Positions 1 to 11,780 of a stretch of 64,000 nt of DNA are shown here, one piece after another. The DNA is taken from assembly GCA_037178625.1 (NCBI GenBank), contig CM074142.1, positions 372,001-436,000 of the forward strand, read 5' to 3'. The DNA comes from Skeletonema tropicum (taxonomy: Eukaryota > Bacillariophyta > Thalassiosirophyceae > Thalassiosirales > Thalassiosiraceae). Position numbers and translations under genes: made by a program. Within the stretch, counting starts at the first letter, position 1. Each line of letters starts with the position of its first letter. The notes under the pieces are model-generated. The model was not told the origin of the DNA and did not search any database. It saw nothing but the letters and a program-made list of their open reading frames with translations.

Positions 1-1101
1 ATCGATTGGTATCTTCTTTTCTAGCGAGATATGGCAGCTCAACGATTGCAGCACAGCCGCCGTTCGAGGAGGAGGAGGAGGAGGAAACGAAAAAGTATCT
101 CAAGCCAACAACAAGAATGACGCAGCCAAGTCACTAAACGCATATAAACAATCGCGAGGTCTATTCGACGACATTTCAGATCTAATGTGGGAGCGCATGA
201 AATTAAACACAAAATCAAAAAGCTTGTATTGGAATCCAGACAACCCCCTGGATCAAATCAACAATCGAGAGTTTTGGAACTCGCATAATCCTAGGCCCAA
301 TTTTATTTGTCCGCATACAGTGGCTATGGGGAAACATAATCAGGATGGTGTGAAATATCTTTGCTACCCTGAACAACTCGTAAATGACTATGATGATACC
401 AACAATGATCTAGTTTCAGGTGGTGGTGATGCTTCTTCTCCATCTTCTTCCCCCTGTCTAATTTACTCCTTTGGATGTGCAGGAGATTTCAAATTTGAAG
501 ATGAAGTATATAACCTTCATGGCCGCAAGTGCGAGACGCATGTGTTTGACCCTGCAAAAAAATGGGAACGGAAAGGAGATGTCGAAAATAAGAACATCCA
601 TTACCATCCTTGGGGATTGATGAGTACATATGATAGTAAAAATAGGAGTAAAGTTTGGCCTGCTGGACGTGGGGGCGAATATAAAACAATGCCTGAAATT
701 ATGAAGGAGCTTGGGCATGAAGAAAGAGTGATTGATGTCTTCAAAATTGATTGTGAAGGATGTGTGAGTAAACACGACTCATCTTATGTATCTTTTCTTT
801 TGTGTATAGTGTTCATTCTCTAATCTTTCTCCACAACTCTTGCATACAGGAATGGTCAACATATAATGATTGGATTTCACTCAATATCCGTCAGATATTG
901 GTTGAAATGCATGGCGTACCGACACCCGAGGGCATGGAAAATGATGCAGAAACAAAAAAGTTTTTCCAAACAGACTTGGACGTGACAGAGTTTTATGACT
1001 CTTTTACCAAGCATGGGTATGCCCTGTACAATCGAGATGAGCATGGCGCTGGTCCGGAATTGTCATTTGTCAAACTTGAACGTGAGTTTTGGGAATTATG
1101 A
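1..1101 (+). CDS. FkbM-like methyltransferase, 5' partial, two exons
   Basis: The reading frame is open from the left edge, so the true start lies outside the window; the first Met inside is at 185. Exon 1 runs to 763, followed by a GTGAGT donor, an 86-nt intron and a TACAG acceptor; exon 2 is 850-1101. The splice joins phase-0 codons and restores VFKIDCEGC-EWSTYNDW. The KIDCEG core matches the conserved acidic motif of FkbM/Methyltransf_21-22 type S-adenosylmethionine-dependent methyltransferases, and the downstream QILVEMHG strand fits the same fold. Upstream residues include a Gly run and a hydrophobic IGIFF stretch, possibly the end of a signal anchor. The substrate cannot be deduced. About 215 bp of the 5' part is duplicated near 1775-1990. 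The family-level call is fairly secure. Confidence 0.72.
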
Positions 1102-1762
1102 TGAAAACGAGGTGGTGTACAGCCCTTTTGATACAGTTCGTAACTCTCTTTTGACTTAGTAAATTCTGCAAAATTCAGCTCTCATGGATGAATCATTGGT
1201 CTTGAGCGTGTAAGATATTAGTAATATAACTTTCGAACTTTTCTTTAGCTTTAGTTCTTGCTTCGGCCTGAAGAATGGGTGCGCTTGAAATCCATCGAAT
1301 CTAAGGTTTGCTGAGTAATTGATCGAAATAAAGAGGTGGTGATGCCAACAACAACAAACTCGTAGGGCTGCTTTATATATCTATCGATCACCTCTATCTA
1401 CATCATAATCTATGCTCATTCAGTCAAATCCAGAAACCAGCAAGGAGGAAGAAGGCAGTATGCGTGGAGTATAAAATTGTACCATGTCATTCAGCGTGGG
1501 GCAAAGATAAGACCACACTACTTAGATACTATTTGAAGCAACCATGGTGCAACCAAATCAGGCAGTTTTTTGCGTCGTCGCGTGGTGGTGGCGAAGCAAG
1601 AAGTAATTGCCGCCAACGATTCCTCCTCCGAGCGTTGACATATCATATCACTTAGGAAATTAGGTAAATGTTGCATTATCGCTACCTAGACATCATTGAA
1701 CCAACAATTGGAGTCTTCATACGCCGAGGGCAGAACCAAACAGCGTCGCAGTCCTCCGAGCA
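1102..1762. other. Intergenic region, no supported gene
   Basis: This is the 3' flank of the methyltransferase gene. A 63-codon frame at 1464-1655 has no recognisable features; its end (near 1620-1640) resembles the LLRALT-encoding stretch at 1745-1775, so it may be a further remnant of the duplicated 5' region. Nothing else stands out. Confidence 0.4.
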
Positions 1763-1990
1763 TTGACAGCGTGTGTGTCGATTGGTATCTTTTCTAGCGA
1801 GATGTCGTGGCTGAACGATTGCAGCAGAGGAGGAAACGAAAATATATTATCTCAAGCCAACAACAAGAATGACGCAGCCAAGTTACTAAACGCATATGAA
1901 TATAAACACATATCAACAATCGCAAGGTCTATTCGACGCCATTTCAGATACATAGTATGATGTGGGAGCATGAAATTGAGCCCAAAAAAT
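1763..1990 (+). pseudogene. Partial duplicate of the methyltransferase 5' region
   Basis: From about 1775 the DNA repeats positions 1 to about 215 with small indels. The translation carries SIGIFSSEMSWLNDCS followed by SQANNKNDAAKLLNAY, matching SIGIFFSSEIWQLNDCS and SQANNKNDAAKSLNAY in the first copy. Homology stops shortly after the MWERMKLN-equivalent region (here shifted out of frame), so the catalytic part is absent. It is a truncated tandem duplicate and unlikely to make a functional enzyme. Confidence 0.7.
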
Positions 1991-2392
1991 GAAAGTGATC
2001 TAATATATTTTTTTGTGTGCTTTTGCGTTGACTTCATCGGGGGCGAGGGGGCGGCGCTATGGGGGAAATCTTGAGGATTCAGTACTTAGTCGGTCATTCT
2101 GAGCTTTGTTCAGGGGAAAGCGGGCAAAACCCCTTATTTACCCGCGTTGACACGCGTCAAATTTCTCTTTTCAAAGCTTCAGGGCTGCTATTCTACGGCC
2201 TACGGCTCGGAGGGCTTGGTTGTTGGTTTGCAGAAGGTAGTTAGTTGCCTGCCTCAAAACACAGATTGCAACCCCCAACTTCACAACTGCACTCTCCACA
2301 GTTACAGCTCCAAAATTCAAATCATCGATAATACTTGTTCCCTTCATTGCCTTAGTCGACATGATATGAAAAAGATATGAAAAGAGAGAAAC

Positions 2393-3046
2393 ATGCCTCC
2401 TTTTTACAATAATGATGAGTCGCCACATCGAACAGGCTACAATAATGATAATGAGATACCATCTATCCTCTCCCACAAGGCACTTTCCTATGTCAAAATC
2501 GAAACAAAGGTGGCAGATGCAGAAACATTATCGACAAGATTACTCGAAGAAGAATATGACATCATTGACGACGACTGCGATAGCAAACAATTTCTGGACT
2601 CCAAAAAACATCCATTACTGATACTAAGTTGCCTCTACATGATTCTAGTCACAGTCAATACAATCATCCTATCTTCCACCGAAGACTTTGACTCAACCAA
2701 CAATTGGTGGAAGATCTGTAACGTGTGCAATGCGCTCTCCGCCTACATGGGTGTAATCGCCGCAATCTACCAATCCAGGATACTGACCGCCATCACATCA
2801 TGTTGGTGGCTGTTCGAAATGTTCTTTGGTATGTTCCGACTTGCATTGATGCACTGGGGTATTATTCCGGATACGGTGGTTCGATCGTGGTTTATTGCGT
2901 ATACGGTTAGTTCATATGTGGTTCGGTTGTTGTTGGTGTGGTGTGCAGTTGTGTTTGTGTCACGGAATGAGGATGGTGAGCTTATTGATGTGACTCTTCA
3001 TAGAGATAATGATGATGGTGGTGGTGCATTGGTAGTGCTTGTTTGA
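2393..3046 (+). CDS. Small multi-pass membrane protein, unknown function
   Basis: Single-exon frame of 217 residues. The first 80 residues are polar and acidic (LLEEEYDIIDDDCDS). They are followed by about four hydrophobic segments, near residues 76-93, 108-128, 130-150 and 160-188, the third beginning with the aromatic SCWWLFEMFFGMF. A polar tail (RNEDGELIDVTLHRDND) follows. The topology is that of a small integral membrane protein. I recognise no family. Composition and a clear start (ATG right after an in-frame stop region) support a real gene, but no homology is claimed. Confidence 0.55.
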   Translation: MPPFYNNDESPHRTGYNNDNEIPSILSHKALSYVKIETKVADAETLSTRLLEEEYDIIDDDCDSKQFLDSKKHPLLILSCLYMILVTVNTIILSSTEDFDSTNNWWKICNVCNALSAYMGVIAAIYQSRILTAITSCWWLFEMFFGMFRLALMHWGIIPDTVVRSWFIAYTVSSYVVRLLLVWCAVVFVSRNEDGELIDVTLHRDNDDGGGALVVLV

Positions 3047-3323
3047 ATTAATAAATAGTGTAGCGATGATGAAGCGTGTTGTAAGATATTAGAAATGTAC
3101 CCAGGTTTAGTTCTTTCTTCCAACTTTGCTGAGCTCTCATGAATAGATGAGCTTGACATCTATCGGATGTATATTGATGGTGAGGGAATGGTAAAGAAGT
3201 TCCAAGATTAGGATGTGGTGATGTCAACAGCAACAATCTTATTTGATCCCTTATGAACTATAATTATGCACGTCACTATGATGCACACATTCACTTCAAC
3301 ACTTTCCAATGTGTCCATATTAC

Positions 3324-5397
3324 TTATTTCTTCCTGCTCCTTTGCTTCTTCTTGGCCGGCTGCTCATCTGCTCCAGCATCCGACTTTTTCCCTTTGATCT
3401 GTTCCACAAACTGAGCAATGTCATCCTTCTCTATCTTTGGGACCTTTTTCAACGCTTTGGCATCCTCGGCATCCTCATTGCGAATCAAGAACAAAGTGTG
3501 TCCCATACCACAAGCCACTGCAGACACCAAGCAAGAATCTAAAACGTTGACAAACTTGGGCTTGGCAGAGCTCTTGTTTTCACCTGTTCCATAACCCAAT
3601 TCTCCATGACTGCCCATCCCCCAACTTACCGTCACCCCAGCCTTGGTGGAACAGAATACAGTCGCACTTCCAGCGCCGATTGCCACCACATTGTGAGAAT
3701 TGTTGGCCAATGCATCAATTAAAGTGAACCGCATTGTTGCTTCACCAACTTGTCGATGCTTTCCGACATAATACACGTGACCATGTTTCGTTCGAACCAA
3801 GGTACAATTAGAGCCAGCTACAGCATCCACAGCATGATTGTTTGCAAAGATGGGCCCACGAAGTGCACCAACTAGCCTTGGATAATACTCATCTGCTTGA
3901 ATACCATGTCCTAAACAACCATAATCACCAGATCCCCATGTAAACACTCTTGGTACATCCGTTCCAGATCCAGACGCTGCTGCTGATGATGTAGTCGCAG
4001 CCTCAACCGCCACAAAGTGATTCTTTCCACAAGAAATACTCGCCAAACTAATCTGTCCACCATCTTCCAAATGTACACATTTCACTTTGCCAGAACTATC
4101 CACACCCCCGCCCACAGCAGTGGTACCGCCCGCAGCAGCTGTGGCGTCAGCTTCACTTTGGACAAAGATACTACGACGCATGAATTTGGCGCAATTGGCA
4201 TATCCGAGTCTACCTGCTGTAATGATGTATTCGCCAGTTTCTCCATTGCCCAAAAGTCCGTGTTCGGAGGAGCCTGTGGTGTATAAATGGCCTGAGGAGC
4301 AGAGGAGAGCTGATACTTCTTCACCGCAGGCGACCTGTATGATAGTATTGTTTGTAAGTGTAAGTGAGTGACAACAAGAAGTATAAACAAAAAAATCAAG
4401 AAGATTCATGACATAAAACAAGAGCAACCAATGTTGCTTCACGCACCTTGACAATCTTGACAGATACATCCCCATCCCCACCACCATCCTCTTGCTCCAC
4501 CTGTCCCATTACCGAACACTTTCGAAACTTTTCAATCTGCTTCACCCCCGCATTATTAATCCCCAGCTGTCCACATCCATTCCCCCCACTCGCATACACC
4601 AGTCCATTCTTCCCTACAAGGACCGTATGATACTTTCCGACGGCTGCCGCAACGAATTCAATTTGTTCTTCTTCTCCGGGGATGGATAGTTGGGTGGGAA
4701 GGGGCACCACTGCCGAAGTGTACCCGAGGCCCAGTTGTCCGGTTTCATTTCGTCCCCAGCCATACGCCATTCCGTCTGTGGTGATGGCGACTGAGTGACA
4801 TGCCGTGGGAGAGGTGGCAATGTGCGCGATTTTAGTGGATGGAGTGAAAATGGAGGTGGGGAAGAGCAGCGTTGGACATTCGAGGTCTTGAGTGGCGGGT
4901 GTTTTGGAGATGGTGGATCGACCGGGGATGGAGGCGTCGAGTGTGCCGGTTTGAGCGAGGAGGCCTGGAGTGGGCTGAGGTGGTTGGATTGGCAGTGAGT
5001 ACGATCTTGGCCCGCTGCTGCTGGCGGTGGTGGAAGGTTTGGACGGAGCAGCTGATTCCTCCTTGGCAGATGCGGCAGTAGCGCCTGTAGTAGTAGTAGT
5101 AGTAGTAGCGGACTCTTCAGCCATGAAATCGCCCCAAACATTCATCATGGCGGGATCCACCGCCGCCGCCGCCGCCGTGACATCCTCATTATTCGAGCGC
5201 CGACTACTTCGCACCCCCTGACCCTGACAATTCATAATGGCGGTAACAGCATCGACGGGCAATCCAAGAGTGTGAGATAATTTTGAGATGTCAGAGGCGG
5301 TGCCGCCGCCGGGGGCGACAACTGAGGAGGAGGAGCGATAGCGATGACCATGGGAACTCACTTCAACGCCGTTGGCGCTCTTGCGTTTGCGGGGCAT
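3324..5397 (-). CDS. RCC2/TD-60-like RCC1-repeat protein
   Basis: Two exons: 4447-5397 and 3324-4334, joined across a 112-nt intron (GTGCGT donor, ATACAG acceptor, phase 0), giving 653 residues. The first 150 residues are low complexity (Thr, Ala, Ser, Pro) with a basic start (MPRKRKS), a likely nuclear signal. RCC1-type blades follow: YGWGRNETGQLGLG, YASGGNGCGQLGI, VFTWGSGDYGCLGHG and VSWGMGSHGELGYGTG. The last blade and the tail (ACGMGHTLFLIRNE, then a charged extension ending KKKQRSRKK) resemble RCC2/TD-60, where a similar CGxxHSL-I-R-E block is followed by a Lys-rich tail. RCC2 acts in chromosome segregation and small-GTPase signalling. The RCC1 fold is certain; RCC2 orthology is inferred. 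A short trinucleotide run near 5091-5110 encodes a poly-Thr tract. Confidence 0.82.
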
Positions 5398-6434
5398 CGT
5401 TTTAGTAGTATTATTGCGTTAGTATAATAGTATCGTGTTCGTCGTGATTGCAATGCACTAGATATCTTGATCGTAGCATGTGTTGTGTCATCGTCATTGT
5501 GAAAGATTGTGAAAAAACGGTGAGCAAAAAAAGACGGTGCGGTCGAACTGTAACCCCTCAGGGTAAAATAATGATTTTGGCCTGTATCGAGGGGGTAATG
5601 TCGGATGTGTCAAGTCTCAATAAGGGGAGCACATATTTTTGACATAGACTCTCTCTAGACTGAGATCTTTTCTAGTGTCACCCCCCAACGTAGCCCACCT
5701 CAGCCCACATCCACATCGACATCGACCATGCCTAACCATGCTCCATCATCGACACCATACCATCCAGAGAGCAGAAGATGAGGATCGATCATTTCACTTA
5801 CACCTTTCTAGATACGTGTAACGAACATAACATTCTACAGAGATTACAGCAGAAGCAGACAGAAGCGCTGATGCGTGTTTGGGACGATGAAGAAAAAGAT
5901 GAATTACGGAGCAAATCTTTCTTACCATGCATCAGAAGATATCTACAGAGATTAAATCATACTTCAGCGCTGCCAAGGCAACTGCGACCTGGGGCAAAGA
6001 TGCAGATACGGAGCATCTATAGGGGTATAGCTATAGCTCAATTTGATCTGATTCTGAAGGGTGTAGGCAAATCGTAAACGAGAGGAGATGCGTGTTCCAT
6101 GGGACGAAGAAGGTAGAGATGATGAATTATGGAGCAAATCTTTATACGATTACTGAAGGCCGATTCCTAATCATCTAATGTGGGCTTTCAATTGCTTATG
6201 AATAGATCGATATGGCACAAGTCTTTCCCATAAGATCGGCGTCACAATAACGCACGATCGTACCGCTTGATATAGAGAGAAGGCGATGGATTTATAGAAG
6301 TTCCAGAGAGGTTAGCATGGCGTATAGCTCAAACAAACTTTTCGACCGACGAATTAAGCTTGAGATGTTGATGGAAACATGCAGCTTCATGAGCTAGAGA
6401 GGTAGGGATGTGGGGAGCGAACAATAGAGAGCAT
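5398..6434. other. Intergenic, with a degenerate duplicated segment
   Basis: This holds the 5' flank of the RCC2-like gene and then about 900 bp without a convincing gene. A segment at 5870-5920 (translating as MRVWDDEEKDELRSKSF) recurs in diverged form at 6087-6155 (RVPWDEEGRDDELWSKS), so this is probably a decayed repeat. A 99-codon frame at 5778-6077 covers the first copy. No family is recognised. Confidence 0.4.
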
Positions 6435-7190
6435 CTACCCCCATGGCAATTTTCTCCCTGGGGCCTGAGACCGTCGACTCTCTTCTTTCCTTGCTCTTGC
6501 GGGTTTCACATTTGATACGCGAGGGCCCTCTGGCTTTGTCAGTGGTTTCTTCTTCTGCCTCGGTACTCCAATGTTTGTGCTATCTCGAAGAGGTTTGCAG
6601 TTGGCTGCAGAAACGCATTTGGTACTAATGGAAGATGATCTCATGCTGGGGCGAGCGGTGGTTGCCCTAGAGAGCGATTATCTATCTTGGTCTTTTCCTT
6701 CTCGGCCAGCTGCCTCGCTACTACCGCCTCTAAATTCTCTTCAATATTTTCCAACAAGTTCATCATGCGTTCCTGGTTACATTCGGATTTAATTTGAGCG
6801 TCAACCGTTTGGTTATATGTAGTGCCTTGATTGGCACTCGAGTAACTTCGATTGGTTCTCTGCCACGAGAGAGAGGGTTTGTGGCATGCTCTCAAGAATA
6901 TATTTTTCCACTTTCTCTTCACGTAAAGAGGATAACACTTCCTCCCTCGTCACTTCGGAGAGCTCATGGGTTTCGTTCATTAGATCAAGGGATGATGGTA
7001 TGTTGTGAAGAATATAATTTTCCATCACTTTCTCTTCACGTAAAGAGGATATCGCTTCTTCTTTCGTCACTTCGGAGAGCTCATCAGAAAAATTGTCTTG
7101 GACTGTAATTGTTCTACAATCCATCTCGGCAACAGACTCTTCCAAATGAGACACTTCATCTTCGAGGAATGTCAGGCTTGCAGTTGGCAA
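6435..7190 (-). pseudogene. Frame-disrupted helical repeat protein, unknown family
   Basis: On the minus strand the frame from 7190 encodes two tandem units of about 38 residues sharing ELSEVTxEEx-SSLREEKV followed by a YIL-P-SL segment. It stops at 6813, but protein-like sequence (CNQERMMNLLENIEEN, ARQLAEKEKTK) continues in another frame to 6641, and a basic stretch (RQKKKPLTKPEGPRVS) continues in a third to 6435. The frame change near 6830 has no obvious intron. It is either a decayed gene or one whose exons I cannot define. Homology is unknown. Confidence 0.45.
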
Positions 7191-7595
7191 CGTAACGTCG
7201 GCGGCTTGACTCTTTGATTTCGAGGTGGATTCGAACTCACTTTTGGGAGATTGTAGGGAGACAATCTTCTTCCGAAAGTTCTTCTGGGTGAGAAGCCATC
7301 ATGCGATGCGATGTATCACGGATGTTAACCCTTCAACAAACAGATGTCTGCTCTTGAGAAATTTTGTCGACACTGTCGACACGAATGCATGGCTTTCTTT
7401 TCGATGAGGGCTTTTTCGATGAGGCCCTCAAAATTTGCGGGGGCGTGAAGAAGAAGAGTTTCTACCCTCACTCGCGTAGCTGGATGTCAAGCAAGAGAAA
7501 TAAAGGGCTCGCTCTGGGGCGCGTGTCAAGCTTTTGAAAAAGTTCTACAGTTAACAAACAACTTCTCACCTTGAACTTCAATCAATATCGTTTGT

Positions 7596-9617
7596 TTGAA
7601 GGAAATGGACTCGACTAGAAAAATGAACACGGAGTGCATTTCTTTGAGACAGAGAATTCTTCTTTCCGGCATGGACATTCTTCACATCGGGCTTTGTATT
7701 CAACAGATGAAATTAAGCGGAAGAGAAGCTGAAAATATTGCCACCTTGTCGGAGGTTTTGCGAGAAATAGGCTATGGCGTGCTCGAAAGAGCCACTTTGA
7801 TTGACACCTTTGTCGCAAAAGAAGATGTAGACAAATCCGAAAGTAAGCGAGCGATGGGGAAGGCAAAGCAACAATCTCTCGAGAGATTGGGACCATTATT
7901 CAAGAAGATGACTCGAGCCCAATGCAATCTGACAAGGTGAAGCAACTGGTGGCGAAGCACAAAGAGGAGCTGATGAAAATGGAGAAGAAGATCGAGGATC
8001 TGAAGACTTCTCACAGAGCCGAGCTCGAAAGAGTTCGTGCTGAGGCTGCGCAGGAGCATCTGCAGGAAATAAAGGCACTATCTGATCAGTCGAAAGCGAG
8101 TCGTGCAGTTGCCGAAGCCGCTGTTGCTAGAGCACCTGCCAAACAAGTGGTGCCGAGACAACGGAAGACCAGTCGTGCTACTGCGATGGACAATAGAGAG
8201 GAGGGAAATGTCACGGTTGACACTAAGTCCTTTGTCACTCTCCTCGATGTTATTGGCAAATCATCGGAAAACAAGCTCACCGCCGGGATCAATGTACCAA
8301 TCCATCGTCTCAGCAGCGTTCAAGAGCCCAAAAGATTTGCATCGGTATCTTCAGCATTTGGCAACTAATTTCATTTCTGTTTTAACGCTACTGCCTACGT
8401 TCAACAAAGCATTCGCGGCATTCGTCAGAGCTGAAGCAACGAGAGAAGTAACAGAACTGGAAACGGAATCATCGGTAAAGATGAGCTCTGGAATGGGATC
8501 AATCCTTTCTTATTGCGAGGATGACAAATTCGATATGGAGAATGAAGAAAAGTCCAAGGTAATCCCAGACATTGTCTACGACATCAAGAAAGCTCTTTTC
8601 TGTGCAATCCATGGTGTTGGTAACAGCGATGACGAAATCAAGAGAGTTGTCTACCTCTCAAGTCATTACGATGTTGGCACTTCGGCTACTGGGGTAAGCA
8701 GAGATGTCATTAGTGACGAAGTGACAGAGGAAGATCTCAGAAGCTTCATCAATGGTGAGGTGTCAAATACTTGCGTGAGAGAGCACATATCGATTGGGAA
8801 TCAAACACGCTGCTTGATGATGCATGTGCTGAATTGTTTACTTGTTGTTGAATTGCTGTCCAAAATTTCGATTCTTGCGACCTTTCAATACCTTCCAAAG
8901 GCTTATGAACTCAATGCTCGTGCAGAATCCCTTGCGCAAAGGGCCAAGCCAGAGATCCCATTTGATGAAAGTATGACGGCGCTTGATTTTCTGTTGACGT
9001 ACGTGTCACCTGCCTTTGAAAATGACGATCTCAAGAAAGATGCCTCTTGGACAGTTGCTTGCTCCATATTTGTCAGCTTGAACCAGGTTGTGTCGGCTAG
9101 TAACAACGCCAGTGACGAAGCAAAGAAAAATGATCCCCGAAAAAAGCAAATCACTTCCATACTCAGAGAAGTGGAGTGCCGAACCATAACTGGGGGCATT
9201 GACGAGACTACTGACGTATTTTGGATTGAGATCGGAGACAAAAACAGTGACAGAAGGTCGAGGGCATATCGTACTTTTGCCGTCTTCTTTCTCAGGACGT
9301 TTATTGAGGGGGGCCTTCCTCTCAATTTCTTCGCTGAGTTCGGCTTCACGCGTTCCTTCCTTTGACTTCCTGCGTCATCGATCCGTAATTTGACATCTTT
9401 CATCACACCCAATTTCTGTTCAGAGCCGGAAAAGTACAGGGAAAAAATTGATATCATCGTCAAAAAGAAAGTCCAGAAAGGGGAAGACATGGGAGAGAGA
9501 ACACTATTTATCCAAGGCAAGGAGCAACGCGACAGCCTCAAGTTTTTGTTAGATGCACACAGAGCATTAGACTTGAATGGGGGAAGTCGGATGCCGGAGC
9601 AAACAAAGAAGAGGTGA
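7596..9617 (+). pseudogene. Large frame-disrupted gene remnant, unknown family
   Basis: Protein-like sequence runs for about 2 kb but changes frame. 7596-7930 is helical and charged (LSEVLREIGYGVLERATL). 7922-8368 is a coiled coil (KHKEELMKMEKKIEDLK, HRAELERVRAEAAQ) followed by a basic linker. From about 8290 to 9365 a third frame encodes a long soluble domain (SMYQSIVSAAFKSPKDL, DIVYDIKKALFCAIHG, ARAESLAQRAKPEIP). 9425-9617 continues in another frame after a possible TTCAG acceptor at 9421. No GT-AG pair explains the first two switches, so frameshifting decay is favoured. A 212-codon minus-strand frame at 8903-9541 is treated as a shadow. No known domain is recognised. Confidence 0.4.
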
Positions 9618-10280
9618 CATCATAGCGACGTGCATAATTATAGTACCTATTCAAATGAAACTGTATTATTAGCACCACTGTACCATATTTTATTGTTGTC
9701 AAATAGAGAGAAGCTCGCCTCTATCTGACTCCATACGCAGCACAGTGGAAGAGGCACTCATAGAAGATGTCTTCGATGTGTTGTATCTTGCCGTAATAGC
9801 GTTATTGTACCGCGCTTCTGCCTGTTTCAAGCAGATGCCTTTGATCGATCTCCTCCGTTTCATCAGCTCCTCTTTGTGCATCGGCATCAGCTACTTTACC
9901 TTGTCTAATCGCACTGCATTCGAGCGATCCTCACTCGTTTGATCCATCGTCTTGGCTAATACTGTCTGGCCTTCTCTATCTCTAGATTTCCTCTAGCCTC
10001 TAGCAACCCCTCTGCATGCGATTGGCTGGATGTTCCATCGTGTACAAATCTACTTTTCAATCAAGGTTGAAGAGATCAGGCCATCAAGTTCATGACACAA
10101 ACACTACTAACTGCACTCTTGCTCATGCGCGGTGAGCACACTTTCTATCCTGTTAAAGATGGCAAGGAGCGACACCGGAATGACTATCATGAAGAGTTGT
10201 TCGCACCAGACTAGTTACATCTTTGACTGCAGTGGAATTTACCATCATCTTTTCCTCAAAACCAACCAACCACCAACGCC
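9618..10280. other. Intergenic; possible short minus-strand remnant
   Basis: No supported gene. On the minus strand 9699-9887 reads as a hydrophilic 62-residue peptide (HKEELMKRRRSIKGICLKQ) resembling the charged tails of the neighbouring broken genes. It could be another fragment of the same degraded locus. The rest is the 3' flank of the CDIN1-like gene. Confidence 0.3.
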
Positions 10281-11527
10281 TCAGAACAATTGTCGCCCGC
10301 TTTGTCCGCGATATTCTCCTGTAGGCATTAGAAAAAGATCCGGAAGATCTCCTCCAACTACCACCACATCACCATGACTATCTCCCAATCTTGACAGCGG
10401 TGCGTGTCCAAACCAGTACAGCACGAGTCCAGGTCCAAATCTATGCACATACGTTTCTACTTGAGGCAGCACACTGTTTGTATGGGTATCAATGTCACCA
10501 AACAATGCTTTGGAGTCTATCCAACAGATGATTTTCCACTCGTACTCATCCTCTTTCTCAAAGTTGCCTGGTATACGCGATGGAGACTGCTGAATTGGAT
10601 GCGGAGGCTTCTTCTTTCGCACTTTTAGACCTACTGGACATGAAAGCAATACATCTGGTGTCTTTGCGGTACCACGCTTTCTTAGTTGTTCTTCTGTCTC
10701 GAATGGAATACCCATGTTTTTCAAAGTGTACTCTAGTAGTAGTTCATATTCAATGCCAATGTTGTGTCGTTCCTTATCCGATCGAGGGCCATAAATTGGG
10801 TCAGAATCAACTGCCTCTCTGACTTCTAACGATAAACGAGACAGTGAAATAAGATTTGGATTATCATTTCTATTGTCGCATGGTGACGGTGGAATTGAGT
10901 CGGCTGTACTTGTAGTATTGGAAGAAACCTTTTCTGAAAAGAGATACTCGGGCAACATGGAAGTGGATGCACATCCCAACATTTTCTCTGGATGACGGAG
11001 AGATTGAGTGATGAATTTCCTCGTGGCAGCCGAGGCTTTTGTCGTGTGATTGGCGGTGTTTTTGCCATTACTCCTGCCAGCACCACTGATTTGTTGTTCT
11101 TGGTGGATGTTTCCATTGTTTCCAGTCGATGGTTGCTGTCTGGTAGGAAGAACTGCCACATTTTCCACAATGAATCTTGCCATCATGGCTGGTGGGTAGT
11201 TGCACTTTTTTGCCAATTTGAGAATGGAGGTTCCGTTGAGATAAGATTTGACATGCCTCATTGTTTGGTTTCGTACTGAATGAGATGTGCGCTTCATGAG
11301 TGTGACATAAACGTTGCGAAAGAGTGCATTCAATGCCTGTATTCGTTTTCAAAGCAGCAAAAGTTGGTTGAGTAAGAGTTCTGGTTGACTGCTGCTAGCT
11401 TGCGATATAGTATCATAGCCACAGCAGTGCGTGATACATGATTGACAAGTTCATCCGAATGTAAATATCAGATATATCTTCTTCTTACCTGAACAGAAAC
11501 GCCAAGATCTTTTGACACTCTTGTCAT
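10281..11527 (-). CDS. CDIN1 (C15orf41)-like TPD-motif nuclease family protein
   Basis: The main exon is 10281-11336. A 39-nt first exon at 11489-11527 (MTRVSKDLGVSVQ) joins it in phase 0 through a GTAAGA donor and an ATACAG acceptor, giving 364 residues. The N-terminal half has the helical block LNGTSILKLAKKCNYPP followed by AMMARFIVENV, as in human CDIN1. The C-terminal half has the family-naming TPD in RGTAKTPDVLL, then the nuclease-like core IICWIDSKALFGD and HRFGPGLVLYWFG. The D-(x)n-DSK arrangement fits the PD-(D/E)xK fold. In animals CDIN1 binds codanin-1 and is linked to erythropoiesis and histone handling; the role in algae is unknown. A Ser/Asn-rich insert (about residues 65-165) separates the two halves. 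Family assignment is strong; the first exon is inferred from splice fit. Confidence 0.84.
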
Positions 11528-11608
11528 CTCTGCTGAAAACAAATCCGTCGAGAAAAGCATATCATGACCCGCCGACACAGCTTCTCGGCACCATGCCTCG
11601 GCTCTGCC

Positions 11609-11780
11609 GTTTCGTGTAGCACGGAACGTCTCATTCCCTTAGACGATCACTCACTTCTCACCATCGTTATCCTTGTTATGTATCCTTACCATGTAATTAT
11701 ATTATTAGTTGATGTTATCGCAGTAGTACTGATTAGTCTGTATATTACGTAAACATTAACGTAGTGTGAGAAACGAATCG
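11609..11780 (+). repeat. Left LTR
   Basis: 172-bp direct repeat at a constant offset of 6,372 bp to the right LTR, with no difference seen on reading. It begins GTTTCGTGTAGCACGG and ends GAAACGAATCG. The outer bases form a short imperfect inverted pair (CGTTTCGT / ACGAATCG). Confidence 0.9.

Noticed and set aside
4614..5141. 175-codon minus frame, Pro/Leu-rich
   Set aside because: It is an alternative frame over the low-complexity part of the RCC2-like exon.
6022..6045. GGGGTATAGCTATAGCTCAATT resembles a tRNA D-arm
   Set aside because: No anticodon stem or T-loop follows at the expected spacing.
8903..9541. 212-codon minus-strand frame
   Set aside because: It lies opposite a longer frame with better protein-like composition; its Ser/Leu-rich translation looks like a shadow.
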